A stretch of 64,000 bases of DNA from the NCBI GenBank assembly GCA_027943335.1, contig BSBK01006427.1, forward strand, positions 335,001 through 399,000, read 5' to 3'. Below are positions 46,610 to 58,475 of this stretch, piece by piece; position 1 is the first letter of the stretch; the number at the start of each line of letters is the position of its first letter. The position numbers were made by a program, and so were the translations under genes. The stretch comes from Chamaecyparis obtusa (taxonomy: Eukaryota; Streptophyta; Pinopsida; Cupressales; Cupressaceae). The notes beneath the pieces are model-generated. The model was not told the DNA's origin. It searched no databases and saw nothing but the letters and a program-made list of their open reading frames with translations.

Positions 46610-46894
46610 TCAATTCAAGTATTTCTTCAAGAATTATCCATGAACTGGGAATTCTTGAATATCACCATTTAATTCTTTGATAATGTATAAATCTTGGCCC
46701 CATTTCTCATGAATTAGATATGGCCCTAGCCAGATGGCATCAAATTTACCATGTTTCCCCTTATCCTCCAGTCTAGCATTCCAAACTAACACCAAATCAC
46801 CAAGTTCAAACTTTCTGTCAACAGTTTTCTTATCATATAAATTCTTAACCTGCAACTACAATTTGGCATTCCTTACAACTGATTCTCTTCTAGT
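46610..46894 (-). pseudogene. G2-inner integrase C-terminal domain (cut off by copia D)
   Basis: The open piece 46855-46634 reads FELGDLVLVWNARLEDKGKH and then WLGPYLIHEKWGQDLYIIKE, the GPY/F-type C-terminal domain that binds DNA and targets insertion. The polyprotein stop is at 46610-46612. It is separated from the catalytic core (53703-54600) by the D insertion and was contiguous before it. Confidence 0.85.
46890..46894. other. Target-site duplication of copia D, left copy (CTAGT)
   Basis: Identical to 53698-53702. The flanking sequence resumes the G2-inner integrase without loss. Confidence 0.95.
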
Positions 46895-48063
46895 TGTTAG
46901 GAATGAAGGCAAAGTGTTTTAGTAGTCATTCTGTAGCAGTTGTTGCATTCATGATTTGGATTGTCATTGATGTCAACACAGTGATATTCTAGATATTAGT
47001 AGGAAAGTAGGTACAGTCTTGTTTTGCACACATGTTGTATTGTAGATTAGCTTTTGCATAGTTGATGATATGTTCTTTGGTTTGTTATTAACCTATGGTT
47101 AATAGCACAAAAATAAATTCATTCATTTGTGAGAGTTATGAGCATTTTGGTGAAAGTAGTGTTTAGATAGTGTTTCTGTGTAGCGATGTTTAGAAATCAG
47201 AGGATATCTCTTAGCTGGGATGGAATATGAATTTGTGTAGTTAAAGGGATGTTGGAGACTCATTAATGATGATGTGGTTCATAGCACAAACTTCGAGGAT
47301 ATGTTTGGAGAAATTTACAGTAACTGGAAGCCGACAGTTTTATGTGAATTCTGTGTGTAGCGTGTAGAATTTATTATTTTGTAATTGAGGACCAACTCAT
47401 TTGTGATTATTTGAGTTTGGTATATAAGAAGGAATTTTTTCCTTATTGTAATGTGTACTATGAAGAGTGAGATGCAAATATATGCATGAAGTGAAGAAAA
47501 GAGCTAATTCAGTGATGAAGGAAGACTTGTGAGTACAGAGATCTAGAATTGTGATCTTGTGTAGCAGAGAGTGCAGTTTTGGCATAGTGTGAAGGAGGTA
47601 ATATATATTTCATATTATTCTATTGAATAATTATAAGATCTTTTGGACAGTGGGTTCAGAGATCTTGCCTTGAAGCTATTTGGGCAGTGGGTCCTTCTGT
47701 CTTCCATAAACTCTTAACCTGGTTAGAATCTTTTAACAGGGATTCAAAATCTCCTAACAGGGATTTATATGTACTGAATGTATTTCATAAGACTCCTAAC
47801 AGGGTCCATCCTCTAACAAGGAAATTTCATATTAGTGCATCATTTTGTGGGCATCATTCCCACTGGGGTTTACTCTTTTCAAGAGGTTCCCTAGTTAACA
47901 TATCTTGTGTTATTGTGCAATTATGTATGATTATCTTTCTATGGTTGATCAGTACATTGATTATATTATTTAAAGCTATTGAATGGATAAATTATCAGAT
48001 AACTGATTCACCCCCCCCCCCCTCCCCCCCCTTAGTTATCTTGGGGATCTTTACTTTCTAATA
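46895..48063 (+). repeat. Copia D 5' LTR
   Basis: Starts TGTTAGGAATGAAGG and ends TTTCTAATA (the partner has TTTCTAACA). It matches the 3' LTR closely from about 46920 on. The first bases differ because roughly 65 bp near the left end are missing relative to the other copy. Contains a C-rich tract at 48011-48031. Confidence 0.9.
48011..48031. repeat. Poly-C tract in copia D 5' LTR
   Basis: Twelve C, one T, eight C. The same site in the 3' LTR (53656-53665) has only eight C followed by TC, so the tract has changed length since insertion or is an assembly uncertainty. Confidence 0.8.
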
Positions 48064-48065
48064 AT

Positions 48066-48077
48066 TAGTATCAGAGC
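48066..48077 (+). promoter_or_regulatory. Copia D PBS, initiator-Met tRNA type
   Basis: TAGTATCAGAGC, one mismatch from TGGTATCAGAGC, two bases after the LTR. Confidence 0.85.
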
Positions 48078-48119
48078 AGCAGGTCCTTGAAAGAAAAGTT
48101 TAACAACTTAACGATATCC

Positions 48120-49130
48120 ATGGAAAATTTTAGAAAAGAAAGCCCTAAGTTTGATAGAGTAAATTTTGATAGCTAGAAAGAAAAGATGAAGACACATCTA
48201 TTGTGTTTAGGACCAAGTTATTGGTTGATTAAAAAGAATGAGAAGACTATCATTGAGGAAGATAATCTAGAGGTAGGAACTAAAGATGAACTAGATCTAT
48301 TCATGTGTAACATACTTGCAAGAGAAGCACTTTTATCAGCACTACCGGAGAATGAATATAGTCAAGTAAGATGTTTGAAAACATCTCATGCAATTTGGAA
48401 AGCTTTACATTCTACTTTTGAAGGTGATGAACATGAAAAGAAGGCTAGATTACATAATTGGATTTGTGCATTTGAAGATATCAGAATGATGGAAGATGAA
48501 TCTATTAGAAGTTATATTGGTAGGATGTCTGAGATTGTGATAGAAATAAAGTCTTGTGGAGGTGATAAGAAAGAGAATGAAGTGATATGGAAAATTTTGA
48601 GAACTTTGACACCAGTATTCAAGTAGACAACACAGATGATTGAACAAGTGATACCTTGTACATCAAACTTTTCAAGAGAGACTCTTCTTGGAAGATTAGA
48701 AATAGCAGAGATGAACTTGAGATTATTAGGAGAGCTACCTAGAATGGGAATAGAATTCAATGCTCTTAGCATTAGACCTACAAGAAGTACTAGTGTGAAT
48801 GGAGATTATGCGAGCAGTAGCAGATTTGAGGAAGATAAGAAGATTGAAGAAGGTATTGCATTACTTGTAAAAAGAGAACCAGATGGTAAGAAAATCTTTA
48901 AATGTTGGACTTGTCAAGAATATGGTCATTTTGCATCTAAATGTCCTAAAAGAGTTAAGAAGTATAGAAGCAACTTTAAACCTAGGAGATCTAAAGAATG
49001 TTATTATGCAAATGATGAAGATTTTGAAGCAGGAATTGAAAAACATCTAAGTGACAGTGATAATGATAACTTTGAGGAAATAGGATTTGTAGCAATTAAA
49101 GAAGAAAGTTCTGAATCTAATAAAAGGGAA
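48120..49130 (+). pseudogene. Copia D gag
   Basis: The start ATG at 48120 opens MENFRKESPKFDRVNFDS, then TAG in place of the expected Trp (48174-48176). The frame continues as the UBN2-type capsid domain (48186-48626) with LKTSHAIWKALHSTFEGDEH, DIRMMEDESIRSYIGRMSEI and WKILRTLTP. A second TAG lies at 48624. After that the frame has SRETLLGRLEIAEMNLRLL and the zinc knuckle CWTCQEYGHFASKC near 48900. It would form the RNA-packaging particle. It is continuous in frame with protease and integrase. Confidence 0.9.
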
Positions 49131-50110
49131 GAAAAAGCATTAGTTTCACAAGTTGAAAAGAAATCTGATTGGATTATAGACAGTGGTTGTTCACATCATA
49201 TGACTAGAGATAAAAGAAAGTTTGTTAAGTTAGATAATTATGATGGAGGAATTGTTAGGGTTGGTAACAATGCACCTCATTTGATTAAGGGTATAGGATC
49301 TATTACTCTTGATGGAAAGACTAACACTGATGATGTTTACTTTGTTGATGGACTAAGACATAATCTACTAAGTGTTGGACAATTGGCTGATAAGGGTTAT
49401 CAAGTTTGGTTTTCTGAGAAAACTTGTGTGATAAAAGATAAAAATGGAAATTTGATTGGAAAAGGATCCAGAACCAGAGGTAATGTATTTCAGTTGAATC
49501 CTACTGAGATGACATGTTTGATAACTAGGATTGATGACAGTTGGTTATGGCATAAAATGTTTTGTCATATAAACTTTGATAATATTGTCAAGGTGAGCAC
49601 TACACATGCGGTAAGAGATTTACCTAGAATTATGAAACCTACTAACATGATTTGCAAAGAATGTATGATGGCAAAGCAGAAAAGGAGTTCATTTCCCAAT
49701 AAGAAGTTCACATCGGCAGAGAAGTTAGAGATTGTTCATACAGACTTGAGTGGTCCTACTAGGACTAGAGGATTCTATGGTGAAAGGTATTTTATGATTC
49801 TTGTTGATGATTTTACAAGAATGATGTGGATTGCATTTTTGAAAGAAAAATCTAAAGCATTTGATAAGTTTAAGATCATGAAAAGGAAAATTGAGAATGA
49901 ATCTGGAATGAAGATTAAGTGTCTAAGATCTAATAGAGGTGGTGAATTTACATCTAGAGAATTTAACACTTTTTGTGAAATGAATGGTATTAAGAGACAA
50001 CTTTAAGCCCCTAGAACACCAGAACAAAATGGTATTGCAGAAAGAAGGAACAGGTCAATAACTGAAGTAGCAAGAGCTATGTTGTTTGAAAATGATTTGG
50101 CTAAAACTTT
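49131..50110 (+). pseudogene. Copia D protease and integrase (first part)
   Basis: The protease shows WIIDSGCSHHMTRDK near 49170, with HNLLSVGQLADKGY further on. Integrase begins WLWHKMFCHIN (zinc His residues) with CKECMMAKQ (Cys residues). The catalytic core follows: VHTDLSGPTRTRGF (first Asp), LRSNRGGEFTSREF where the expected second Asp is Asn, and after a TAA stop at 50004-50006 [12 protein letters not shown] with the Glu. A frameshift near 50108-50125 moves the reading to the next frame. Asp to Asn fits a G-to-A change, and integrase is expected inactive. Confidence 0.9.
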
Positions 50111-50803
50111 TTGGAGAGAAGAGTGAACATAACAGTATACACTATGAACAGAGTACAAATTAGAGTAGATACAAACAAGACACCTTATGAATTATGGTTT
50201 GGACATACACCCTCAGTTAAGTATTTTAGAATTTTTGGAAGTAAATGTTATATAAAGAGAGATGATGATATAGGGAAGTTTGATCCTAGAAGTGATGAAG
50301 GAATATTTCTTGGATATTCTTTAAAAAGGAAAGCATATAGATGTTATAACAAAAGAACTAAGACTATTGTTGAAAGTGCAAATGTAAAAGTTGATGAGAA
50401 GTTTAAAATTCAGGAAAGAATGCTTGATTATGAATCTGATGGAGAAACACAACCTCAGCCTAACATTGAAAATGCAAAATTATTTTTTGAAACTAATAGT
50501 GATTTGCTGAATGAAAGTCATACTAAAGAAGATAGAGAAGAAAACAAAGAAGAAAATAGAGAAGAAAATAGAGAAGAAAGTAGAGAAGAATCTATAGTCA
50601 GAACAAGATCAGTGACTATGACACCTAACAGGTATACTTCAAGACATCACCCTATTGAGCAAGTTATTAGAAGTTTAGATAGAGGAGTTTTGAATCGAAA
50701 TAAGGTACATTTATGTTTGATTTCTCAAATTGAACCTAAGACTACTAATGAAGCTTGTGAAGATGAACATTTGATCAATGCTATGAAAGAAGAACTAGAG
50801 TAG
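50111..50803 (+). pseudogene. Copia D integrase C-terminal region and linker to RT
   Basis: A 230-aa open piece after the frameshift: TPYELWFGHTPSVKYFRIFG, GIFLGYSLKRKAYRCYNKRT (the copia integrase C-terminal motif), then an acidic repeat in which REENK/REENR units recur (50535-50590), and the pre-RT sequence ending ELE before a TAG stop. Confidence 0.85.
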
Positions 50804-52255
50804 ATTGAAAAAAACAAGACATGAGAATTGGTCCCTAGACCTAAAGACAAGAATGTGATTGGAACAAAGTGGGTATTCAGAAACAAGATGAATGAACAAG
50901 GAGAAGCGATAAGAAACAAAGCAAGATTGGTATGTAAAGGATATTCACAACAAGAAGGAATTGACTATGAAGAAACTTTTGCACCTGTGGCCAGACTTGA
51001 AGCAATGAGAATGTTTCTAGCATATGCAACTTACAAGAAATTCAGAGTGTATCAGATGGATGTGAAGTCAGCATTTTTGAATGGTGAATTGGAAGAAGTC
51101 TACATTGAGCAGCTTGAAGGTTTTCCTTTGACACAAGAAGGAGATATGGTATGTAAGTTAAAGAAAGCTTTATATGGATTAAAACAAGCACCTAGAACCT
51201 GTTATGCAAGATTGGATAAGTATTTATTGAAATTGGGATTTATAAAAGGAACAGCAAATAGTAACTTATACACAAAAGAAATTGAGAATAGTTTGTTGGT
51301 TATAGTTATATTTGTTGATGATATTATCTTTGGAGGAGAAGATGAAGCTAGTGACAAATTTGCAGATGAAATGAAGACTGAATTTGAGATGAGCATGATT
51401 GGAGAAATGAAATATTTTTTGGGATTACAGATAACACAAAGTAAGGAAGGTATATTTGTAAGTCAGACTAAGTATTTAAATGAATTATTGAAAAGATTTG
51501 GAATGGAAGATTCTAAACCTGTTGGAACACCTATGGTAACTGGACATAAGTTATCTAGCAAAGATGAGACACCAGCAGTTGAGCAGAAAAAGTACAGATC
51601 TATGATTGGAGGATTGCAGTACTTGACACATACAAGACTTGATATAGCACATTCAGTGGGGATTGTAGCAAGATTTCAAGCAAAACCTAGAGAATCACAT
51701 TATGCAGCAGTAAAGAGGATACTGAGATATCTGAAAGGAACAATGGATTATGGATTATGGTATGAGAATTTTGATGATTTTACTTTATGTGCCTATACTA
51801 ATGTAGATTGGGGAGGTAGCATTGATGACAAGAAAAGCACCAGTGGTGGAGCCTTTTTTCTTGGAGGAAAATTGGTCTCTTGGCTAAGTAAGAAGCAAAA
51901 TTGTACTTCACAAAGCACAACAGAAGCAGAATATGTTGTAGCAGAAAATAATTGTAATCAGATTATTTGGATGAAGTAGATGTTGAAAGATATTGGAATA
52001 AAGTTTGATGAGCCTGTTGTTATACATTGTGATAACACCAGTACAGTGAGTATGTCAAAAAATCCTATTTTACATTCTAAGACTAAACATATTGAGATCA
52101 AGTATCATGTTGTAAGAGAGAAAGTTGCAGAAAAAGAAGTAAGATTGGAGTACACAAGTACAAAGGAGTAGATAGTAGATATATTTACAAAGCCTTTACC
52201 TAAGGATACATTTTTGTATCTGAGAGGTATGCTTGAAGTTATGCCCCAACCTATT
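50804..52255 (+). pseudogene. Copia D reverse transcriptase and RNase H
   Basis: After a TGA at the expected Trp (50822), RT is open for 383 aa to 51979: [71 protein letters not shown] and [12 protein letters not shown] with the catalytic Asp pair. RNase H has [22 protein letters not shown] and IHCDNTSTVSMSKNP, so the three acidic residues are intact. TAG stops at 51977-51979 and 52169-52171 occupy Gln positions (MKQMLKD and TKEQIVD in the family). The frame ends with IFTKPLPKDTFLYLRGML to about 52255. Confidence 0.9.
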
Positions 52256-52455
52256 TTTGAGAATTGATGTAGATGATTGCATCCATCCAGTGGTATATGA
52301 GGCCTATCTTTCTTCTGAATTGGATGATGGAACTTCCTCTATGGGGGAGTTTATGAGCTGAGTCATGAGGAATCTTGTTATTGTATTTTTTTGAAAAGTG
52401 TCTTTTGACATTAAGTTGTTGTTGACTTAGTGATGGAATTTCTGTCATTGATGTC

Positions 52456-52467
52456 AATGGGGGAGAG
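52456..52467 (+). promoter_or_regulatory. Copia D polypurine tract
   Basis: AATGGGGGAGAG just before the 3' LTR, primer site for plus-strand synthesis. The stretch 52256-52455 between pol and this tract has no gene. Confidence 0.8.
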
Positions 52468-52469
52468 AT

Positions 52470-53697
52470 ATAAATGAAAAATATTGTGGATTGTATGAGA
52501 GAGCAGAATAGGAAAAAAAAGAAAGATTTTATTTGATATTTTGTAGTGATGTTGTAGTATTGGTAGTCATTCTGTAGCAGTTGTTGTTGCATTCATGACT
52601 TGGATTGTCATTGATGTCAACACAATGATATTCTGGATATTAGTAGGAAAGTAGGTATAGTTTTGTTTTGTGCACATGTTGTATTGTAGATTGGATTTTT
52701 CAAAATTGATGGTATGTTCTTTGGTGTGTTATTAACCTATGGTTAGTAGCACAAAAAGAAATTCATTCATTTGTGAGAGTTATGAGCATTTTGGTGAAAG
52801 CAGTGTTTAGACAGTGTTTTAGTGTAGCGATGTTTGGAAATTGGAGGATATCTCTTAGCTGGGATGGAATCTAATTTTGTGTAGTTAAAGGGGTGTTGGA
52901 GACTCATTAATGATGATGTGGTTCATAGCACAAACTTCGAGGATATGTTTGGAGAAAGTTACAGTAACTGGAAGCTGATAGTTTTATGTGAATTCTGTAT
53001 GTAGCGTGTAGAATTTATTATTTTGCAATTGAGGACCAACTCATTTGTAATTATTTGAGTTTGGTATATAATAAGGAATGTTTTCCTTATTGTAATGTGT
53101 ACTATGAAGAGTGAGATGCAAATATATGCATGAAGTGAAGAAAAGAGCTAATTCAGTGATGAAGGAAGACTTATGAGTACAGAGATCTGTAATTGTGATC
53201 TTGTGTAGTAGAGAGTGTAGTTTTGGCACAGTGTGAAGGAGGTAATATATATTTCATATTATTCTATTGAATAATTCTAAGATCTTTTGGACAGTGGGTT
53301 CAGAGATCTTGCCTTGAAGTTGTTTGGGCAATGGGTCCTTCTGTCTTCCATAAACTCTTAACCAGGTTAGAATCTTTTAACAGGGATTCAAAATCTCCTA
53401 ACAGGGATTTATATGTACTGAATGTATTTCATAAGACTCCTAATAGGTTCCATCCTCTAACAAGGAACTTTCATATTAGTGCATCATTTTGTGGGCATCA
53501 TTCCCACTGGGGTTTACTCTTTTCAAGAGGTTCCCTAGTTAACATATCTTGTGTTATTGTGCAATTGTGTATGATTATCTTTCTATGGTTGATTGGTACA
53601 TTTATTATATTGTTTAAAGCTATTGAATGGATAAATTATCAAATAACTGATTCAACCCCCCCCTCTTAGTTATCTTGGGGATCTTTACTTTCTAACA
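52470..53697 (+). repeat. Copia D 3' LTR
   Basis: Ends ACTTTCTAACA at 53697 next to the CTAGT duplication. The left edge, about 52468-52471, is set by the polypurine tract, because the first roughly 90 bases align poorly with the 5' LTR. The remainder is nearly parallel to 46920-48063. Confidence 0.9.
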
Positions 53698-53702
53698 CTA
53701 GT
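53698..53702. other. Target-site duplication of copia D, right copy (CTAGT)
   Basis: Identical to 46890-46894. Confidence 0.95.
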
Positions 53703-54600
53703 CTCATCCAACCTAATGAGGTCCTCAATTCTCAACTACATCTGATCATCTATGTCATCATCATATATCTGAACAAATTTATACATTTCCAATAAGTTAT
53801 TTTGAGGCATTCTTGCATGAATTCCATATACTAGGTCAAATGGTTCACAACCAATTGCCCTCTTCATAGTTACCCTATCAGCCCATAGAGCTAATGGTAG
53901 CTTTGAATTCCATGCCCTCTTATTCTTTTCAAGAATTCTCTTTAATATTTTAATCAAACTCTTATTAGTAGATTCTGGCTGACCATTTCCTTATGGATGA
54001 TAAGGTGAGGAATTAGAAATCTAAATTCCCAAACCTTTGCAAAAGTCCTTATATTCAGCAGACCTGAAGCACATGGCATTATCACTTACTATTCTCTTGG
54101 GGCACCCAAACCTTGTAACAATATTATTCATCATAAAATCAATTACCACCTTACTAGTTGCATTTCTTGTACGTATAGCTTCTACCCACTTTGTGAAGTA
54201 ATCAGTGGCAACTAAGATCCATGAGTGTCCTCCACTTGACTTGTTTGGTATCTCCCCTATGAAATCAATTCCCCATTGTTGGAAAGGAGCCTAAACTTCT
54301 ATTAGTTTTAATGGCACATTTCTTAAAAATTTAAGCTTACTAGAGAACCTTTGACAAGCATCACACCTCCTCACCAACTATTCTGCATTGTTGAAGATTG
54401 TGGGCCACCAAACTCCTACTCTCAAGATCTTATGAGCAGTTGTTTTACTCATATAATGCCCACCACAAACTCCCTCATGCATTTCTTTCAACAAATTGTT
54501 AGCTTGATCTTCATCTACACACTTCAAAAATATGTAATCCAAATTCTCCCTATACAATTTACACTTCACAATTACATACTTGATGGCCTGTAATTTTAAT
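53703..54600 (-). pseudogene. G2-inner integrase, zinc and catalytic domains
   Basis: 54569-54378 reads HEGVCGGHYMSKTTAHKILR followed by WWPTIF, the His residues of the HHCC zinc domain. The Cys pair is near 54370 and the core follows with stops. The third catalytic residue is intact in GQPESTNKSLIKILKR (around 53985-53945). 53957-53736 is open (LPLALWADRVTMKRAIG, LVYGIHARMP). A TAA replaces the Gln before GNGQ. It is cut at 53703 by copia D; the C-terminal domain is at 46894-46610. Confidence 0.8.
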
Positions 54601-55298
54601 GTCCTTTTCTAATTATCATTCATGTTATCTAGACATCTCATACTTTTCAAGTAATAGATGATACCCTAATACCAAATACAATCATCCATATCACATGTGT
54701 AATCTATTTCAGAATGATTTACTTGGTTTGTATCAATATTGGATTGGGCCATCAGTTTTGCCAATCCTTGTCCTCTAACCAACTTAGTAATCTAGACCTC
54801 AACATTGAATTCTTGGATCCTATTGATCCATCTACATCTTCTTCCAGACACCTCTTGCTATGAGAAAATATCCTTCACATCTGCACTTGGCACAAAAGAA
54901 ATCACAACTGCTCCCATCAAGTAACACCTAAAAGGCTTGATTGCCTTCACAAGTCCATAAGCCTATTTTTCATTTATGTCATACTTCAATTCTGTAGCCT
55001 ACAAAGATTTACTAAAAAATGCAATAGGCTGCTCAAAACCATCCTTATTCTTTTGTAACAAAACTGCAACAATAGTGTGAAAAGATGCAAAGGAAAAGGT
55101 ATGCATTGGGACATTATAATCAGGTGCCTTAAGCATTGGTACATCTTTGATAGCCTACTTGATACTTTTGAAAGCCCCATTAGGCTCACCCTCCCAATTG
55201 ATTGTAGATCCCTTCTTCACCATCTTAGAAATAGGTCTAGTAACCTCTACAAAAATTTTCACAAACCTAGTTAAGAAATTGACATGACCAAAGAAGGA
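54601..55298 (-). pseudogene. G2-inner RNase H (ordinary position)
   Basis: Reads LKAPDYNVPMHTFSFASFH, VAVLLQKNKDGFEQPIAFF and KSL-stop-ATELKYDINEK-stop-AYGLVKAIKPF, collinear with 39920-40636 in G2-outer. Two of the stops are TAG at positions that are Gln in the outer copy. The linker to integrase, 54850-54610, retains the WINRIQEF region. Confidence 0.75.
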
Positions 55299-56400
55299 CT
55301 AAATTCCTTTAACATTCTCTGGTCTCTGAATTTTATCAATGGTTGCTACCCTCTCAGGGTCAATTCTCACTCCTTGCTTCCCAACTAAGTGGCCAAGCAA
55401 CTTACCTTCAATGACACCAAAAGCACATTTACTTGGGTTCAAAGAAATGCCAAATTCCAAGGCCCTCACAAATATTCTTTCTAAATGAGTACAATGGTCT
55501 TCTTCCCCCTTGGAATAGGTAGTTAGATCATCTTGATATACAACAAGGAAATCATTTATGAAATCTGAAAAGGCAACATCCATTTCCCTCTGAAAAGTAG
55601 CACCAGCATTTGTGAGGCCAAAAGGAATTCTCACATAAACATATGTCCCCCAAGGTGTTGTGAAAGTTGTCTTGAATGGCTCTGATTCCTTGACAATGAC
55701 CTGATTGTAGCCAGAGAAACCATCGATCATAGACATCAATTCTAATCCAGTTACTCTCTGCAACATAGCTTCCATATTGGGCAGACAATAATTATCCTTT
55801 AATGAGCTGATGTTTAGATTCCTGAAGTCCACACAAAGCCTAATGTCACCATTCTTTTCTCTCACAGGAACAAGGTTTGACACCCAAGAAGAATGCCTTA
55901 TAGGCTTGATAATTCCAGCATCTCTTATCTTCATTAACTCTTCTTGCATCTTGGGTGCCAAAGTGGGATTAATAGGCCTTTGTTTTTTCCAGAAAGGTTT
56001 AGCATCTTCTTTCAATGGAATGATATACTGAAACAAATCTTCTCTATAAACCTTTAGGTCATCATATGATCATGCAAAAACATGATTGAATTTTCTCAAT
56101 AATTCGATCAAAGATTTCTTTACCTTTTGAGATATATCTCTACCAATGTATACCTTCTTAGGTGCCTCATGTGTTCCAAGATTTATCTCCTCTAGATCAG
56201 CATGATCTTCTCTTTTGATATTCTTTTGAACTCTATCCTGGTTATCAAAGATAGTCTCCAAAACAACAAGCCCCTTGAGCACCTTGTTAGTTCTAAGTTG
56301 AATGACCTCATTGCCAAAGACAACCTCCCTTCCTTCTACTAACTCAACCAAGGCTGAACAATCAAATTCCTGACCATGATACTAATCCTCACAACCCATA
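55299..56400 (-). pseudogene. G2-inner reverse transcriptase
   Basis: The leader 56351-56070 (93 aa, ending KFNHVFA) and an open 245-aa RT piece (56036-55299) are separated by one stop. The RT has AGIIKPIRHSSWVSNLVPV, LCVDFRNLN, LMSMIDGFSGYNQVIV, FTTPWGTYVYVRIPFGLTNA, ATFQREMDVAF and FLVVYQDDLTTYSKGEED. The catalytic YQDD and first Asp are intact, unlike the outer copy. It is the best preserved RT of the three gypsy elements here. Confidence 0.9.
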
Positions 56401-56469
56401 AACTTCAAGATATCATTATCATCATAAAAAACTTGCCAATTCTCAATATTATCTGGCATGCTAGGCCTA

Positions 56470-57524
56470 GCCTAAATTTCAACTTTAGAGATACCAAAAA
56501 ATGTAATATCATTGGGATTGATTACAATATTGGCTAACAAGTCAGCCATCTTATTGTTACTCCTATCCTTCCAGTCAATATTGAAGGCATCAAAATGTTC
56601 AATCAAATCCCAAACTGCATTCCTCTATTGTTTCAACCTCTTGTTCTTGGAAGCATATACTGACCTGACTTGGGACACCACCAACTCAGAATCACCAACT
56701 ACACTTAAACACTTAATACCATGCTTTTGTGCCAACCTCAATCCTAACAACAAAGCCTCATATGCTGCTATATAGTTGGTACAAAAGAAATTCAATGTGA
56801 AAGAAAATTTGTAGGTATTTCCATCAAGAGAAATAAGTAAAATACCTGCTCCTGCACCATCTTTACAATTTTCACCATCAAAGTACATTACCCACAAATC
56901 ACCCTTCATAGAATTAGCACTAACCTCAACAAAGATAGGTAAAAAAATAGGTTCCTCTTCAAATACAAGGATCTCTACCCTAAAAACATTAATATCAGTA
57001 TCCACAAAACATGTAGTTTCATTATCAATATTTCTCTCAATCATGTGGCATACTCTTGGCTCTTGTTCAATCTTGACAAACTGATCATCAATCTTGAAAG
57101 TGGCATAGGAAAGATCACACTATAAACTTCTACCCATGGTAGCACTCCACCTTCTAGATAGAAGAATCCCATAATGAGGAGGGATATCCACCACCAAAAC
57201 ACTCATTGTTAACTCTTTCTCTAGATATGCTACCAGCCTATATGGCATTGCATTGATAGTCCCAATAACTAGTACCTCCCTCTGATCCATTACACAACAT
57301 CTACCTTGCACTGTTTCAACTTTAAGGCCTAACGTCTCCATGATTTTGAAAGGCATAATAGTATTAGAGGCACCACTATCAATCATACAATTTCTTAGTT
57401 TCATTCCATTCACAAGAACACTTAAAAAGAATGGATCAATGTTTTCAAGGCTGGCATTGATAGAACTATCCAAGAATATTGGAGGAATTTGAGACACAAT
57501 TCCCTGAGAAGCAACACTTTTCAA
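56470..57524 (-). pseudogene. G2-inner protease and archaeal-type RNase H (upstream of RT)
   Basis: 57524-57120 (134 aa) has SLENIDPFFLSVLVNG, the active-site CMIDSGASNTIMPFK and LVVDIPPHYGILLSRR. After a stop the RNase H (57044-56625, then on to 56480) has LWVMYFDGENCKDGAGAGIL, AAYEALLLGLRLAQKHG, LSVVGDSELVVSQV and, beyond one stop at a Gln position, RSNNKMADLLAN. The four catalytic acidic residues match G2-outer. Two copies with the same order exclude a local rearrangement in one of them. Confidence 0.85.
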
Positions 57525-57533
57525 ATATTTAAA

Positions 57534-58475
57534 CTAAGATCCATTGCATGCAACACCATGGTTATGAACATTATCTACCCATGCAATAGCTCTATCTTTG
57601 TGTTCAGGGATCCTTAACAATTCTGACAATGGAACCTTAACTGTAATTTGGGATAATACAGATAACATATCAATAGGAGCAAAAGAAGGAATCTCAATCT
57701 GCACTACCTTAATATCCTTTTGCTTATCTGACACATTAGATGTATTGGCCACCCTCATTTTTTCAATCTTATCCATTGTGTTAACTGGCCTCTCAATCTC
57801 ACTAGAAATATTTTCAATTCCAACTCCCTTAGGCTCACAATTCTTACCTTTTACATTCTTGAATTTCACCATGTGATCACCTTTTGATTTGTTCTCATTA
57901 GGTTCTCCAGAGTTGGTACTCTTTATAAACATTCCTACAACTTTATCATTTATATTCCTTACCACCATGCCTCTGGTTTGCACTTGGGTGATCATTTTTG
58001 TAGTAATCCTATCCATCTCTTCTCTAGAAGGCCTTCTCAAATTTACTGGCTCAGAAGAAGAGTTCATATTACATGTCTTTCTATCAATGTCTTCACTATC
58101 AAAAAAAACTTCTTGATGAAAAAGGGCCTGATTGTGTCTCTTTACATTTACATCTACCTCTTCATCAAAATCATAATCATCTTCATATCCTAGATATGAA
58201 GAAGCCATGATGCATCCAACATCATCTTGATCTTCTTCTTGATCTATCTCCTCATTGCCACAATCTTGATTTGCAGCCATAGAATGTGCAACCACACAAT
58301 GCTCTACAGAATGAGGGGAATGGCATGCAAAAAACCAAGGTATGTCCTCCATGACATTTATTGAAGCCTTTTGTAGGGGGTCACGAACACCTCTATCATT
58401 GTTTTCTCTTATAGTAGGGACAATAGGCTTGCCATCCTTCCATTATGTGTTGTAGGGGCAGTTCTGCAATCTATT
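57534..58475 (-). pseudogene. G2-inner nucleocapsid knuckle and gag-protease linker
   Basis: The open 272-aa frame 58352-57534 starts MEDIPWFFACHSPHSVEHC: the knuckle has lost its first Cys (Phe), which G2-outer keeps. It continues with an acidic stretch EEIDQEEDQDDVG, the charged linker and ITVKVPLSELLRIPEH, the start of the protease, to a stop at 57534. Upstream of 58352 the frame is readable to the capsid region with stops. Confidence 0.7.

Larger units (their letters stand above)
46895..53697 (+). mobile_element. Element D: full-length Ty1/copia retrotransposon
   Basis: 6.8 kb with LTRs 46895-48063 and about 52470-53697, Met-tRNA PBS, one gag-pol reading frame in the order gag, protease, integrase, RT, RNase H, and a polypurine tract. 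It has a perfect 5-bp target duplication CTAGT. The coding region is nearly complete but carries about seven stops and one frameshift. It is the youngest insertion in the G2 stack. Confidence 0.95.
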
